In this document: piece by piece, positions 15,674 through 23,370 of the stretch
Layout of the letters: every line of letters starts with the position of its first letter
Numbering within the stretch: position 1 is the stretch's first letter
DNA from: Cytophagales bacterium
GTDB lineage: Bacteria; Bacteroidota; Bacteroidia; Cytophagales; Cyclobacteriaceae
Reading direction: 5' to 3'
Assembly (NCBI GenBank): GCA_020063545.1
Contig: JAGUUF010000057.1
Coordinates: forward strand, 1-30,673
Length of the DNA stretch: 30,673 bases
Position numbers and translations under genes: made by a program
Notes under the pieces: generated by a model
Told to the model about the DNA's origin: nothing
Seen by the model: the letters and a program-made list of their open reading frames with translations, nothing else
Databases searched by the model: none

Positions 15674-16975
15674 ATGATCCAACAGGTACTTTTTATTATC
15701 ACGTTGGCCGTTTTCGGTTTCTTCATCCGTAAGCGGGTGCTTCGCATACGCGACAACATCCGGCTGGGAAAGGATACCGGTGGTATCGATCGAAAATCCG
15801 AACGTTTTAAAAATGTATTGCTCATAGCGTTTGGCCAGAAGAAAATGTTCAAACGGTTCATACCAGCCGTACTTCACCTGTTTATTTATTTGGGCTTCCT
15901 GATTATCAACCTCGAAGTGCTGGAGTTCATGATTGACGGAGTGGCCGGCACACACCGGATTTTTGCACCTTACCTGGGTAGCGGGTATACCGTGTTGATG
16001 AACCTCTTTGAATTTTTGGCCGTAGCGGTTTTGCTGGCCTGTATATTTTTTCTCATCCGCAGAAATGTACTGAAACTACCTCGCTTCTGGTCGGCCGAAA
16101 TGACCAGCTGGCCGCGCCTTGATGCAAACCTGATTCTGATCACCGAAATCGTATTGATGCTTGCCATACTTACCATGAATGCAGCCGACCAGCTTTTACA
16201 ACTGCGCGATGAGCATTATACCGCAACCGGTTCACTTTTTTTCAGCGCCTTTTTAATCCCGGTATTTCAGAATATGGAGACTTCCGTACTCATCCTGGTG
16301 GAGCGTTTTGCCTGGTGGTTTCACATTGTCGGTATCCTGGGGTTTGCGGTATACATTACGTACTCCAAGCACCTCCATATTTTTATGGCATTTCCCAATA
16401 CATTTTACGCCAAACTTGAACCGAAAGGCCACATCAACAACATGCCTGTAGTTACCAACGAAGTTAAGGCTATGCTGGGGCTGGCACAGGTTGCACCGCC
16501 TTCGGGCGAGCCCGGCAGGTTTGGCGCTAAGGATGTAAATGATCTCTCAAGGACAAACCTGATTGCGGCCTATGCGTGTACCGAGTGCGGCCGCTGCACT
16601 TCGGAGTGCCCGGCCAATCTTACCGGTAAAAAATTATCGCCCCGCAAGATTATGATGGACACGCGCGACCGCGTGGAAGAAGTTGGAAGAAGCCTCGAAA
16701 AAGGCGGTGCCGGGCTGAATGACGGCAAGTCGTTGTTAGGCGATTACATTTCGAAAGAAGAAATTAATGCGTGTACCAGTTGTAACGCATGTGTTGAGGC
16801 TTGTCCGGTGTTGATCAACCCGCTCGAAATCATTCTTGAGCTCAGGCGGTACGTGGCAATGGAAGAATCCGGTTCACCGGCATCATGGAATGCCATGTTT
16901 CAGAACATTGAAACGAATTTTGCCCCATGGAAATTCTCAGCAGCCGATCGGTTTAACTGGGCTAACGATGTGTAG
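15674..16975 (+). CDS. Membrane-bound (4Fe-4S) dicluster oxidoreductase subunit, HdrE/NarI-HdrD-like
   Basis: A 433-residue electron-transfer protein. The N-terminal half has about five or six hydrophobic helices with several histidines (H68, H217, H233, H235) that could bind heme, as in NarI- and HdrE/DsrM-type subunits. The C-terminal half carries two 4Fe-4S motifs: C302, C305, C308, C312 (CTECGRCTSECP) and C367, C370, C373, C377 (CTSCNACVEACP). It probably moves electrons between menaquinone and a soluble partner, in complex with the CCG protein 18 bases downstream. The natural donor or acceptor is not known. A weak -7-like TATTTTTTG lies at 15634-15642, about 30 bases upstream. Confidence 0.85.
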   Translation: MIQQVLFIITLAVFGFFIRKRVLRIRDNIRLGKDTGGIDRKSERFKNVLLIAFGQKKMFKRFIPAVLHLFIYLGFLIINLEVLEFMIDGVAGTHRIFAPYLGSGYTVLMNLFEFLAVAVLLACIFFLIRRNVLKLPRFWSAEMTSWPRLDANLILITEIVLMLAILTMNAADQLLQLRDEHYTATGSLFFSAFLIPVFQNMETSVLILVERFAWWFHIVGILGFAVYITYSKHLHIFMAFPNTFYAKLEPKGHINNMPVVTNEVKAMLGLAQVAPPSGEPGRFGAKDVNDLSRTNLIAAYACTECGRCTSECPANLTGKKLSPRKIMMDTRDRVEEVGRSLEKGGAGLNDGKSLLGDYISKEEINACTSCNACVEACPVLINPLEIILELRRYVAMEESGSPASWNAMFQNIETNFAPWKFSAADRFNWANDV

Positions 16976-16993
16976 TCAATTAATACTCCGAAA

Positions 16994-17779
16994 ATGAATG
17001 TTCCAACATTAGCCGAGTTGACAGCAAAAGGTGAAACACCTGAAGTGCTTTTCTGGGTGGGTTGTGCCGGCTCGTATGACGACCGTTATAAACGTGTAAC
17101 CAAAGCGTTTGTAAAAATTTTAAATGCCATTAACCTTAAGTTCGCAGTGTTGGGCACAGAAGAAACCTGCACGGGCGATCCGGCACGTAGGGCAGGCAAC
17201 GAATTTCTTTTCCAGATGCAGGCCATGAATAACATCCAGGTGCTGAACGGTTACGGGGTAAAAAAAATTGTTACCGCATGCCCGCACTGTTTTAACACCT
17301 TGAAGAATGAGTACCCCGAACTGGGCGGCACTTATGAGGTGATTCATCATGCAACATTCCTTCAGCAACTTATTAACGAAGGAAGAATCAAGTTGTCAGG
17401 TGGAGGGACATTCAAAGGAAAAAAAATTACGTATCACGATTCCTGCTACCTCGGTCGGGCAAACAACATCTATGAAGCCCCCAGAGAAGTGCTGCAGGCC
17501 CTGGATGCTGACCTTGTTGAAATGAAACGATGCCGAACAACCGGCTTGTGTTGTGGAGCAGGCGGGGCTCAAATGTTTAAGGATGCCGAAAAGGGGAATA
17601 AAGAAATTAATATTGAGCGGGCCGAAGAAGCCCTGCAAACCGGAGCGCACACCATTGCCGTGGCCTGCCCGTTTTGCATGACCATGCTTACCGATGGGGT
17701 TAAGGCAAAAGAAAAGGAAGCCGAAGTTCGTGTAAAGGATTTGGCCGAACTAATTGCCGAAGCGCAAGGTTTAAGCTAA
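16994..17779 (+). CDS. CCG-domain (cysteine-rich) Fe-S protein, HdrB/HdrD C-terminal-like
   Basis: A 261-residue protein with two cysteine-rich CCG repeats as in HdrB, GlpC and LutA. The second is complete: C151 (YHDSCYLGR), C186-C187 (GLCCGAGG), and C225/C228 (VACPFC). The first is partly degenerate: C24 (WVGCAGSYDD), C59 in TCTGD where a CC pair is expected, and C96/C99 (TACPHC). In HdrB, two such motifs bind noncubane 4Fe-4S clusters. Together with the preceding gene it makes a split HdrD-like reductase. The substrate is unknown. Spacing of 13 bases to the next gene suggests one operon. Confidence 0.88.
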   Translation: MNVPTLAELTAKGETPEVLFWVGCAGSYDDRYKRVTKAFVKILNAINLKFAVLGTEETCTGDPARRAGNEFLFQMQAMNNIQVLNGYGVKKIVTACPHCFNTLKNEYPELGGTYEVIHHATFLQQLINEGRIKLSGGGTFKGKKITYHDSCYLGRANNIYEAPREVLQALDADLVEMKRCRTTGLCCGAGGAQMFKDAEKGNKEINIERAEEALQTGAHTIAVACPFCMTMLTDGVKAKEKEAEVRVKDLAELIAEAQGLS

Positions 17780-17792
17780 AAACAGGCAACCG

Positions 17793-18290
17793 ATGTTTAT
17801 ACCCTTCGACCAACTGCCCGAAACTGCCCGAATCTGGATTTACCAGGCCGCCAGGCAACTAAGCATAAGCGAGGAGACCGTTGTTTCAAGCCGGCTGCGT
17901 ATCTTCATCAACAACTGGACGGCCCATGGCCGGCCCATGCGTGCATCATTTACCATCGTTCATGGCCGGTTTATTGTTTTGGCAGCCGATGAAAGCGTAC
18001 AACCGGCAAGCGGATGTTCAATTGACGAATCAGTTCGGTTTATCAGGGCACTGGATAATGAGTTTTTATTGCAACTCTTCGTACGCACATCAGTTACTTT
18101 TTATGAAAACGACATACCTGTACCTGTTCCTGTATCATCGCTGCAAACGTTGCTTATAGAAAATAAATGGAATGCCAACTCGTTGGTATTTGATGTAACC
18201 GTAAATACTGTTGGCGATTTTAAAAACAGGTTTGTTATGCCCGCAGGCAAAACCTGGCTTAAAAAGTACCTGCATAAGGTTGAAGCCTGA
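17793..18290 (+). CDS. Conserved Bacteroidota protein of unknown function
   Basis: A 165-residue soluble protein (FIPFDQLPETARIWIYQAAR, FINNWTAHG, SGCSIDESVRFI). As I recall, homologues are frequent in Bacteroidota and are often labelled ABC transporter ATPase, but this sequence has no Walker A, no signature motif and no Walker B, so that label is not supported. It has no signal peptide or membrane segment. The best-kept pieces are WTAHG near residue 46 and SGCSIDESV near 72, with a possibly functional cysteine. It follows the Fe-S pair closely and precedes the PorE-like gene. Confidence 0.75.
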   Translation: MFIPFDQLPETARIWIYQAARQLSISEETVVSSRLRIFINNWTAHGRPMRASFTIVHGRFIVLAADESVQPASGCSIDESVRFIRALDNEFLLQLFVRTSVTFYENDIPVPVPVSSLQTLLIENKWNANSLVFDVTVNTVGDFKNRFVMPAGKTWLKKYLHKVEA

Positions 18291-18344
18291 CCAGTGGGCA
18301 AAAACATATTTCTTTTTGTAGCTTTAATGGTTGATTGGAATACG

Positions 18345-20336
18345 ATGAGGGTTATTATTCTTGTAAGCATTGCCTGCGCAATGGCCTCGTGCAGCCCTGA
18401 AAAAAAGGCCATCAAATCATTTAAACGGGGGGAATACCAGTACACGATTAATACATTAAAATCAGCAAAACCTAAGGAGCAGGGCAAGGCAAATTATTTT
18501 ATTGCCGAATCTTACCGGCTCTCAAACCGGTTGAAAGAAGCAGAGCCCTATTATGCAAAAGCCGGGGGACGCGGCATTGATAAAGATTCTGTTCAGTTTT
18601 ACTACGCGCAGGCGCTTAAGGCTAACTCAAAGTACACTGAAGCCCGCAAACAACTTGAAGAATTAATTGGCCGCACGGCAAATGAAAAACTGAAAGACAG
18701 GGCCAACATTGAACTAAACGGATTGGCGTACCTGGAAAAATTAAGAGAAAAGCCTAGTTACTACCGGATAAAAAACCTGGAATCGCTCAACACCCAACAC
18801 AGCGAGTACAATCCGGTGTACCTGAACAACGAACTATATTTTACTTCTTCGCGCGGTAACGGTAAACTGTATGCAGCTACCGGTACTCCGTTTACCAATC
18901 TGTACAAGGTATCCAGCCGCGGGGCAAATGTGGATGTGGCCACCCTTGCACCCTTGCCGGCCGGCATTAACTCCGAGAATGTAAACGATGGCTGCATTGC
19001 CTTTACACCCGATGGCCGTACCATGGTGTTTGCGAAAGGCAATACCGGTAAGAAGAAGGGGGCGGAAGATGTTGACCTGTACATTGCACGCTTCCGCAAT
19101 GGTGTGTGGTCCGAGCCGCAGGTTATTACCGGTGGTGTCAATACACCCGAATTCTGGGATTCAACCCCTGCCTTCAGTCCGGATGGCCGCACACTGTACT
19201 TTGCCTCGAACCGGAAAGGGGGTTATGGCGGCACCGATTTATATGCTGCGCAGGTGGATTCACGCGGCCGTTTTTCCCGTGTGCGAAACATGGGCCCCGA
19301 AATCAACACGTCCGGAAATGAAATGTTCCCCTATGTTGCCGATGATGGCAAATTGTATTTCGCCTCCGATGGCCACCCCGGTTATGGCGGCCTTGATCTG
19401 TTTGTTGTAAAACGATCATCGGGAGTAACCACGGTTGAAAACCTGGGCGAACCGGTTAACTCCACTGGCGATGATTTCGGTATCTTTCTTTTTCGGCCCG
19501 ACCGCGGATTCTTTACCTCCAACCGCGAAGGCGGCAAAGGCGATGATGACATCTATACGTTTGTTAATGAAGACCCTGACCTGCGGGTGATTAACTATTA
19601 CCTGGCTGGCGTTACCTATACTCCCGATAAAGAAGGAAAACTCCTGATCCTTCCGAACACCAAAGTGAGCCTGCTTGATGCCAAAGGCGATTTGATGCAG
19701 GATTATGTTACCGGCAATGACGGAAAATTTTTGTTCCGCATTTACGACAATGAAGATTACAACCTGGTGGGCGAAACCGAAGGGTACCTGGTAAAACGCC
19801 AGGAGTACACCACAAAAGGTAAATCGGTTGACCCGAAAACCCTCACCGAACTGGTTACCAACATTACCTTCGATACGATTGTTGTGCTTGATAAAATCGA
19901 GATCAATAAAATATTTGTGCTGGAAAATATTTATTACGACTTCAACAAATTCGACATACGACCGGATGCTGCACGCGAATTGGATAAACTTGTTCAGTTG
20001 TTAACCGATAACCCCGAGATTAAGATAGAACTGAGTTCGCACACGGATAGTGTGGACACCGAGGAATACAACCTGTGGCTCTCGCAGAAGCGTGCTGAAT
20101 CTGCAGTTAATTACCTGGTAAAACGCGGCATTGCCAATGACAGGCTGGTGGCAAAAGGCTATGGCGAATCGCGGCCCATTGCACGCAACACCAACCCAGA
20201 TGGTACCGATAATCCGGCCGGCCGCCAGAAAAACCGCAGAACAGAATTTAAAATTCTGGAGGTTGGCGTAATCCCCAAGTCAATCGAAGAGGAGTTTGAC
20301 GAGGACAAATACTTCCGGAAGAAAGACGGAAACTAA
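18345..20336 (+). CDS. PorE-like outer-membrane lipoprotein (TPR, PD40 propeller, CRD, OmpA)
   Basis: A 663-residue lipoprotein. The signal ends in a lipobox (IACAMASC, C16). Then follow TPR-like helices (about 20-135), a PD40/WD40-like beta propeller (about 143-410, with repeats such as FSPDGRTLYFASNRKGGYGG), a carboxypeptidase-regulatory-like Ig domain (about 416-510) and a C-terminal OmpA peptidoglycan-binding domain (about 525-645, YDFNKFDIRPDA, SSHTDSVDTEEYN, SQKRAESAVNYLVKRGI). This order matches PorE (PG1058) of the type IX secretion system, which anchors the machinery to peptidoglycan; other Bacteroidota paralogues share the plan, so the exact role is inferred. ATG 18345 was chosen because it gives the lipoprotein signal; upstream in-frame starts exist at 18294 and 18327. 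A terminator follows. Confidence 0.88.
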   Translation: MRVIILVSIACAMASCSPEKKAIKSFKRGEYQYTINTLKSAKPKEQGKANYFIAESYRLSNRLKEAEPYYAKAGGRGIDKDSVQFYYAQALKANSKYTEARKQLEELIGRTANEKLKDRANIELNGLAYLEKLREKPSYYRIKNLESLNTQHSEYNPVYLNNELYFTSSRGNGKLYAATGTPFTNLYKVSSRGANVDVATLAPLPAGINSENVNDGCIAFTPDGRTMVFAKGNTGKKKGAEDVDLYIARFRNGVWSEPQVITGGVNTPEFWDSTPAFSPDGRTLYFASNRKGGYGGTDLYAAQVDSRGRFSRVRNMGPEINTSGNEMFPYVADDGKLYFASDGHPGYGGLDLFVVKRSSGVTTVENLGEPVNSTGDDFGIFLFRPDRGFFTSNREGGKGDDDIYTFVNEDPDLRVINYYLAGVTYTPDKEGKLLILPNTKVSLLDAKGDLMQDYVTGNDGKFLFRIYDNEDYNLVGETEGYLVKRQEYTTKGKSVDPKTLTELVTNITFDTIVVLDKIEINKIFVLENIYYDFNKFDIRPDAARELDKLVQLLTDNPEIKIELSSHTDSVDTEEYNLWLSQKRAESAVNYLVKRGIANDRLVAKGYGESRPIARNTNPDGTDNPAGRQKNRRTEFKILEVGVIPKSIEEEFDEDKYFRKKDGN

Positions 20337-20340
20337 TTGC

Positions 20341-20368
20341 ATGCCGGAGCGATCCGGCATTTTTGTTT
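20341..20368 (+). terminator. Rho-independent terminator after the PorE-like gene
   Basis: ATGCCGG, loop AGCGAT, CCGGCAT form a perfect 7-bp stem (20341-20360) followed by TTTTGTTT. It lies 4 bases past the stop codon. Confidence 0.85.
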
Positions 20369-20379
20369 ATGGCTTTTCC

Positions 20380-20387
20380 TACCTTTG
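20380..20387 (+). promoter_or_regulatory. Probable -7 box of fumC
   Basis: TACCTTTG matches TAnnTTTG exactly and lies 25 bases before the fumC ATG, right after the upstream terminator. The nearest TTTG (20362-20365) is only 14 bases upstream, closer than usual, so the -33 element is doubtful. Confidence 0.45.
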
Positions 20388-20412
20388 ATCAGATTAACAA
20401 TTGCTATACCAG

Positions 20413-21813
20413 ATGAACTACCGCATCGAGAAAGACACCATGGGCGAAGTAAATGTGCCCGCTGACAGATACTGGGGCGCACAAACCGAACGCTCGCGTA
20501 ACAATTTTAAAATCGGCAACGAAGGAAGCATGCCGAAGGAAATTATTTATGCCTTTGCCTACCTTAAAAAGGCTGCAGCAATGGCCAACCATGAACTGGG
20601 TGTATTGCCGGCCGAAAAAAAGGAGTTGATTGCAGCCGTATGCGATGAAATACTGGCCGGCAAGCTGGATAGCGAATTCCCGCTCGTAATCTGGCAAACC
20701 GGTTCGGGCACGCAAAGCAACATGAACGTAAACGAAGTGATCGCCTACCGGGCACATGTACGGAGCGGAGGTAAACTGACGGATGAAAAAAAAGTGCTCC
20801 ACCCCAACGATGACGTAAACAAGTCCCAGTCATCGAACGACACCTTTCCAACGGCTATGCACATTGCCGCCTACAAACAAGCGGTTGAAATAACGCTACC
20901 GGGAATGCAAAAACTACGCGACACACTCTCAAAAAAGTCAAAAGAATACAACACCATTGTAAAAACCGGTCGCACACATTTTATGGATGCCACCCCGTTA
21001 ACACTTGGCCAGGAATTTTCAGGATACGTGCAACAGATAGACAACAGCATGCGCGCAATTAAGAATGCCCTGGATGCGGTACGGGAACTTGCGCTTGGCG
21101 GTACCGCAGTGGGCACCGGGCTCAATGCGCCAAAAGGGTACGATGTACTTGTGGCAAAAAAAATAGCGGAGTTAACCGGTTATCCGTTTGTAACGGCCCC
21201 CAATAAGTTTGAAGCACTGGCCGCACACGATGCTATGGTTGAACTATCAGGCGCATTGAAACGGGCTGCTGTTGCACTGATGAAGATTGCCAACGACATC
21301 CGCATGTTAAGTTCAGGCCCCAGGTCGGGCATAGGCGAAATTATTATACCGGATAATGAACCGGGCTCATCCATCATGCCGGGCAAAGTAAACCCAACTC
21401 AGCCAGAAGCCCTAACCATGGTTTGCGCCCAGGTTATCGGCAATGATGTTGCCGTTTCGGTAGCCGGTGCCACGGGCCACTTTGAACTCAATGTTTTCAA
21501 ACCGGTTATCGCAGCCAATGTTCTGCAATCAGCCAGGTTAATAGGCGATGCCTGCATATCGTTTAATGATAAGTGCGCAGAAGGGATTGAACCCAACTAT
21601 GCCATCATCAGGCGGCACATGGAAAATTCACTCATGCTGGTAACAGCCCTCAATCCGCACATCGGCTACGAGAATGCCGCAAAAATTGCCAAGAAGGCCC
21701 ATAAAGAAAACAAAACCTTGCGGGAAGCAGCCATTGAACTGGGTCTGGTTACGTCCGAGCAATTCGACCAGTGGGTGCGCCCTGAGAAAATGGTGGGACC
21801 CTCTGAAAAGTAG
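20413..21813 (+). CDS. fumC: Class II fumarate hydratase
   Basis: Interconverts fumarate and malate in the TCA cycle; a cytoplasmic homotetramer, iron-independent. The 466-residue length is standard. N-terminus YRIEKDTMGEVNVPADRYWGAQT is typical; the substrate-binding region SGTQSNMNVNEV is near 98-109, TGRTHFMDATPL follows, and the signature loop GSSIMPGKVNPTQ with its catalytic serine is near 318-330. ATG 20413 was chosen over TTG 20401. It has its own probable promoter and is followed after 49 bases by the SPOR-like gene. Confidence 0.96.
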   Translation: MNYRIEKDTMGEVNVPADRYWGAQTERSRNNFKIGNEGSMPKEIIYAFAYLKKAAAMANHELGVLPAEKKELIAAVCDEILAGKLDSEFPLVIWQTGSGTQSNMNVNEVIAYRAHVRSGGKLTDEKKVLHPNDDVNKSQSSNDTFPTAMHIAAYKQAVEITLPGMQKLRDTLSKKSKEYNTIVKTGRTHFMDATPLTLGQEFSGYVQQIDNSMRAIKNALDAVRELALGGTAVGTGLNAPKGYDVLVAKKIAELTGYPFVTAPNKFEALAAHDAMVELSGALKRAAVALMKIANDIRMLSSGPRSGIGEIIIPDNEPGSSIMPGKVNPTQPEALTMVCAQVIGNDVAVSVAGATGHFELNVFKPVIAANVLQSARLIGDACISFNDKCAEGIEPNYAIIRRHMENSLMLVTALNPHIGYENAAKIAKKAHKENKTLREAAIELGLVTSEQFDQWVRPEKMVGPSEK

Positions 21814-21862
21814 GAAATTGAAAATATTTTGTACTTTTAGTAAACTTTTTAAACTCCTGACA

Positions 21863-22495
21863 ATGAAAAAATTAACATTACTTTTCTGTCTGGCTTTACT
21901 TTTTGCGGGCACTCAAACGTTCGCCCAGCTTTCCAAGCAGGAAAAGAAAGAGTGGAAGAAAAAAGCCAAAGAATACGCCAAGCAGCCTGCTAACCTGAAG
22001 CAGTTTACCGAAGAAAAGCAAAATGCCGACAACCAGGTTGCCGCCCTTAACCGCAGAATTTCGGAAATGCAAAGCGCCATGAGCAACAAGGATGCGCGCA
22101 TTGCTGAACTGGAGGACCAGCTCTCGCAAATGCGTGGTCAGTTAACGGCCGCCCGTGCAGAACTTGCCCAATTGAAAGAATCACCGGTGATTAACCCGAT
22201 GGATTTTTCGAAAGGCGTGGTGTTTAAAGTGCAGGTAGGCGCTTTTAAAAACAAGGATCTATCGAAGTACTTTGACAACAACCCGAATTTCGGAGGCGAA
22301 GTGCGCGAGAACGAACCCCAGCGCGTTACCATTGGTATTTTCCGCGATTATTGGGAAGCCGACCAGTTTAAAAAATACATGCGCGAAATGGGTGTAAAAG
22401 ATGCATGGATTGTTCCTTACAAAGACGGCCAGCGTACCGAAATCAAAGATGTGCTTGAAAACGTAACTGCTGAAAAAAAGCAGGGAACGGAATAG
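21863..22495 (+). CDS. Secreted coiled-coil protein with SPOR-like C-terminal domain
   Basis: A 210-residue exported protein. Signal peptide 1-20 (MKKLTLLFCLALLFAGTQTF type), then a charged helical region and coiled coil (about 25-107, ISEMQSAMSNKDARIAELED), then a compact alpha/beta domain (about 118-190, FKVQVGAFKNKDLSKYF and IGIFRDYWEADQFKKYMREM) that looks like a SPOR domain. SPOR domains bind denuded peptidoglycan glycan, so a periplasmic cell-wall role is likely. ATG 21863 was chosen because the longer frame overlaps fumC. A near -7 box (TACTTTTA, close to 21831) lies upstream, and a strong terminator follows. Confidence 0.82.
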   Translation: MKKLTLLFCLALLFAGTQTFAQLSKQEKKEWKKKAKEYAKQPANLKQFTEEKQNADNQVAALNRRISEMQSAMSNKDARIAELEDQLSQMRGQLTAARAELAQLKESPVINPMDFSKGVVFKVQVGAFKNKDLSKYFDNNPNFGGEVRENEPQRVTIGIFRDYWEADQFKKYMREMGVKDAWIVPYKDGQRTEIKDVLENVTAEKKQGTE

Positions 22496-22513
22496 ACATT
22501 TTCTGTCAGCTAT

Positions 22514-22550
22514 AAAAAGCAGTACTGTAAACAGTACTGCTTTTTATTTT
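22514..22550 (+). terminator. Strong rho-independent terminator after the SPOR-like gene
   Basis: AAAAAGCAGTACTG, loop TAAA, CAGTACTGCTTTTT make a 14-bp perfect stem including the A/T arms (22514-22545), followed by ATTTTTAA. The symmetric A and T arms could allow termination in both directions. Confidence 0.9.
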
Positions 22551-22582
22551 TAAGAGTGCCAGGGATTATGCAGGTTTGCCAG

Positions 22583-23368
22583 ATGAAAACGTGGGGATTA
22601 TTTGTGATTTCGGTTTTTGGTACACTAAGTGTGTTTTCGCAGATACGTACGGAAAAACTTATCATTAAGCCGCGCGAAGTATTTAGAATTGATTCACAAT
22701 CCGACATCATAGTAGCCGATACACTCATCATGATGGACTCCTCCACCATCATGCTTAATTCGTTACGGGCCGAAAATTATATCCGAGCAAAAGTTATCAT
22801 TGCCGGTAAGGCAACCGGCATTATGGGCAATGGCGCCAATGGTGCAAACGGCCGCAACGGAAGGCCGGGTACAGTGGCTTCGGGTCCATGCAAAAATGCT
22901 GGTGACGGAACCAGCGGCACGGCAGGGCTTACCGGGGTAAACGGCACTACCTTGTTTCTTTATTTCGACAAGCTGGTAATTAACGGGCAGCTTACCATTA
23001 TTTTAACCGGAGGCCGTGGAGGAAACGGAGGTAATGGTGGTGCAGGCGGAGATGGCAGCCCTGGCACGGTTCACTGCAATGGTGGAAACGGTGGCAATGG
23101 CGGTAATGGCGGCCGTGGTGGCGATGGCGGAAACGGAGGCAACCTGATCATTCAGTCTTCGCAGGCCATGACAATAAAAGAGTGGGCAGGAAGCAAACTG
23201 ATTATCAAAAATTATGGCGGCACCCCGGGCCTGGGAGGCAAACGCGGAAACAAGGGATCAGCCGGCCTCGGCCCTTCGCGTAAAAATGGTAAGGACGGCT
23301 TGCCGGGTACCGAAGGCACTGGCGGTGTGCGAGGCAAAGATGGCGTAGTAACATTTAAAACAAATTAA
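22583..23368 (+). CDS. Secreted glycine-rich, collagen/polyglycine-II-like protein
   Basis: A 261-residue exported protein with signal peptide 1-19 (MKTWGLFVISVFGTLSVFS). A beta-rich segment (20-79) is followed by three glycine-rich blocks: 80-120 with xNG and Gly-X-Y triplets (NGANGANGRNGRPG), 143-187 with GGN repeats (GGNGGNGGRGGDGGNGG) and 212-254 with collagen-like Gly-X-Y (GKDGLPGTEGTGG). Hydrophobic beta-like strands separate them (TLFLYFDKLVINGQLTII; NLIIQSSQAM). Two cysteines, C103 and C165, may form a disulfide. The function is unknown; an extended polyglycine-II or collagen-like surface fibre is inferred. ATG 22583 was chosen for the signal peptide. It ends 2 bases before recJ, so the two are probably cotranscribed. 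Confidence 0.78.
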   Translation: MKTWGLFVISVFGTLSVFSQIRTEKLIIKPREVFRIDSQSDIIVADTLIMMDSSTIMLNSLRAENYIRAKVIIAGKATGIMGNGANGANGRNGRPGTVASGPCKNAGDGTSGTAGLTGVNGTTLFLYFDKLVINGQLTIILTGGRGGNGGNGGAGGDGSPGTVHCNGGNGGNGGNGGRGGDGGNGGNLIIQSSQAMTIKEWAGSKLIIKNYGGTPGLGGKRGNKGSAGLGPSRKNGKDGLPGTEGTGGVRGKDGVVTFKTN

Positions 23369-23370
23369 GG

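Noticed and set aside
17793..18290. ABC transporter ATPase label for this gene
   Set aside because: No Walker A, signature or Walker B motif is present.
22820..23140. Glycine-codon repeats as a DNA minisatellite
   Set aside because: Codons vary within the repeats while the Gly period is kept, which fits selection on protein rather than a simple DNA repeat.
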